Positions 63,219 to 64,000 of a DNA stretch of 64,000 bases are shown in pieces. The notes beneath the pieces were generated by a model. It ran no database searches and was not told the origin of the DNA. It saw only the letters and a list, made by a program, of their open reading frames with translations. Positions within the stretch are counted from its first letter, which is position 1. Each line of letters starts with the position of its first letter. The stretch is from positions 1 through 64,000 of the forward strand of contig CALUXS010000009.1 in the NCBI GenBank assembly GCA_944324805.1, read 5' to 3'. Position numbers and translations under genes: made by a program. This DNA comes from an uncultured Acholeplasmatales bacterium. Lineage in GTDB: Bacteria; Bacillota_I; Bacilli_A; Acholeplasmatales; Anaeroplasmataceae.

Positions 63219-64000
63219 AGTAGTGTTTCCCCCTTTTCATCTACTTTACTAATCAAATAAAGGCTACCCAATACAAAAATAATAATAATTAAACTCATTA
63301 ATGACCCGATGTTGTAAGCAGTTGTTGAATTCATAAATTGTCGCTCAATTAATTGTCCAACCATTGCATATGCAGGATCACCATCAGTTACAATTTGAGG
63401 AATTGTAAATCCCATCGCTGCAGGCAAAAATACCATTGTAAAGCCTGAAAAAACTCCCTTTAATGACATAGGAAAAGTTATTTTAAAAAATGACTTTATT
63501 TTATTTGCTCCTAAATCTTCTGATGCCTCTAATAAAGATGAATCAATTTTCTCTAGAACAGTATAAATTGGAAATATCATGAAAGGTAGGTAAACAATTG
63601 TCATAACTATTATTATTTTTAAGCTTTTAAAATTGCTTAAATCAATTGAAAAGCCAAATGTATTACTTAAAAATGAATTAGCTTTTAAAAGATTATTAAT
63701 AGTTTGAATTCTTAATAACATATTAGTCCACATAGGCAATATGAATAATAGCAATAATAGAAATTTATACTTAGATTTCATTTTTGATATTATTAACGCA
63801 ATAGGATAGCCAATTATAAAACTACAAAGAGTTGCAATTAAGGCATAAAATAATGATCTAAATAATGCTTTATAAAAAACTGAAGATCCTAAATATGTGA
63901 AATGTTCTAAGCTAAATGCAAAATCTTTGAAACTAAATGTATATGGTGAAAATGACTCTACGGTTGAAATGGCAAATATAAGCATCATTAAAAGAGGTAT
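63215..64000 (-). CDS. potB: Spermidine/putrescine ABC permease PotB (5' end beyond window)
   Basis: At least 261 residues are in the window. The reading frame continues past 64000 upstream of the internal MM (63988), as 'IPLLMMLIFAIS' with hydrophobic sequence before it, so the true start is outside. 'TVVYLPFMIFPIYTVLEKID' type text (here 'MTIVYLPFMIFPIYTVLEKI') and the EAA loop 'EASEDLGANKIKSFFKITFP' mark a PotB permease. Downstream are potC, potD, barnase and barstar in one operon. Confidence 0.93.
   Translation of the reverse strand: MPLLMMLIFAISTVESFSPYTFSFKDFAFSLEHFTYLGSSVFYKALFRSLFYALIATLCSFIIGYPIALIISKMKSKYKFLLLLLFILPMWTNMLLRIQTINNLLKANSFLSNTFGFSIDLSNFKSLKIIIVMTIVYLPFMIFPIYTVLEKIDSSLLEASEDLGANKIKSFFKITFPMSLKGVFSGFTMVFLPAAMGFTIPQIVTDGDPAYAMVGQLIERQFMNSTTAYNIGSLMSLIIIIFVLGSLYLISKVDEKGETLL

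Overview
The window is a low-GC, gene-dense piece of a Bacillota chromosome. A class-B (Bacillus-type) RNase P RNA, a T-box leader, RecU, an RNase J paralogue, an ECF transporter S subunit with CoaX, XerD and MgsA/RarA point to the Bacilli / Erysipelotrichia / Mollicutes-relative side of the phylum. Trp is encoded by TGG and several genes end in TGA, so the code is the standard bacterial one, not the mycoplasma code. No species can be named from the sequence alone.

Layout. 1-3.6 kb: a small membrane protein, tRNA-Arg(UCU), two unrecognised genes, recU and a free-standing starch-binding (CBM20-like) protein. 3.8-19 kb: housekeeping genes for RNA decay, stringent response, translation quality and modification, redox and CoA precursor supply (RNase J paralogue, rarA, apt-rel-dtd, rimO-trmL, a thioredoxin-reductase-like flavoprotein, ppa, ychF, ECF S subunit-coaX, a phosphohexomutase). 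19-34 kb: an orphan ATP-grasp enzyme, divergent hslO/htpG around a CIRCE-type operator, a MATE pump, a DUF2089/HAAS-DUF4097 pair, tldD-tldE, tig, and lon behind a second CIRCE-like operator. 34-53 kb: rluA-like, phoH, HAD, pnp, mscS, rnpB, a T-box-controlled amidohydrolase/amino-acid ABC transporter operon, lepA, a CoA-binding protein, HIT, an MBL-hemW-xerD-deoB run, and an iron-type alcohol dehydrogenase. 53.4-59.9 kb: two long AT-rich gene-free stretches around a Fic-like protein with a broken active-site motif and a TGS-type nucleoside kinase, ending in a decayed IS200/IS605 element. 59.9-64 kb, minus strand: a polyamine (pot) transport operon whose last two cistrons are a membrane-anchored barnase and its barstar.

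The most notable system is that last pair (59999-61280). The first protein has a lipoprotein signal, two Ig-like spacer domains and a C-terminal barnase domain in which every classical catalytic residue is present. A barstar gene starts inside its last codons. It looks like a surface-displayed ribonuclease toxin with its own immunity protein, placed one base after potD.

Other points of interest: the RNase J paralogue has lost several metal ligands; the thioredoxin-reductase-like protein keeps its CxxC but lacks the NADPH-binding motif (as in ferredoxin- or flavin-linked types); htpG/hslO and lon carry CIRCE-like operators, suggesting an HrcA regulon wider than groE/dnaK; the T-box bulge predicts a tRNA with discriminator G, which argues for Arg or Ser rather than Val; and the ABC ATPase of that operon has a roughly 60-residue helical insertion after Walker A.
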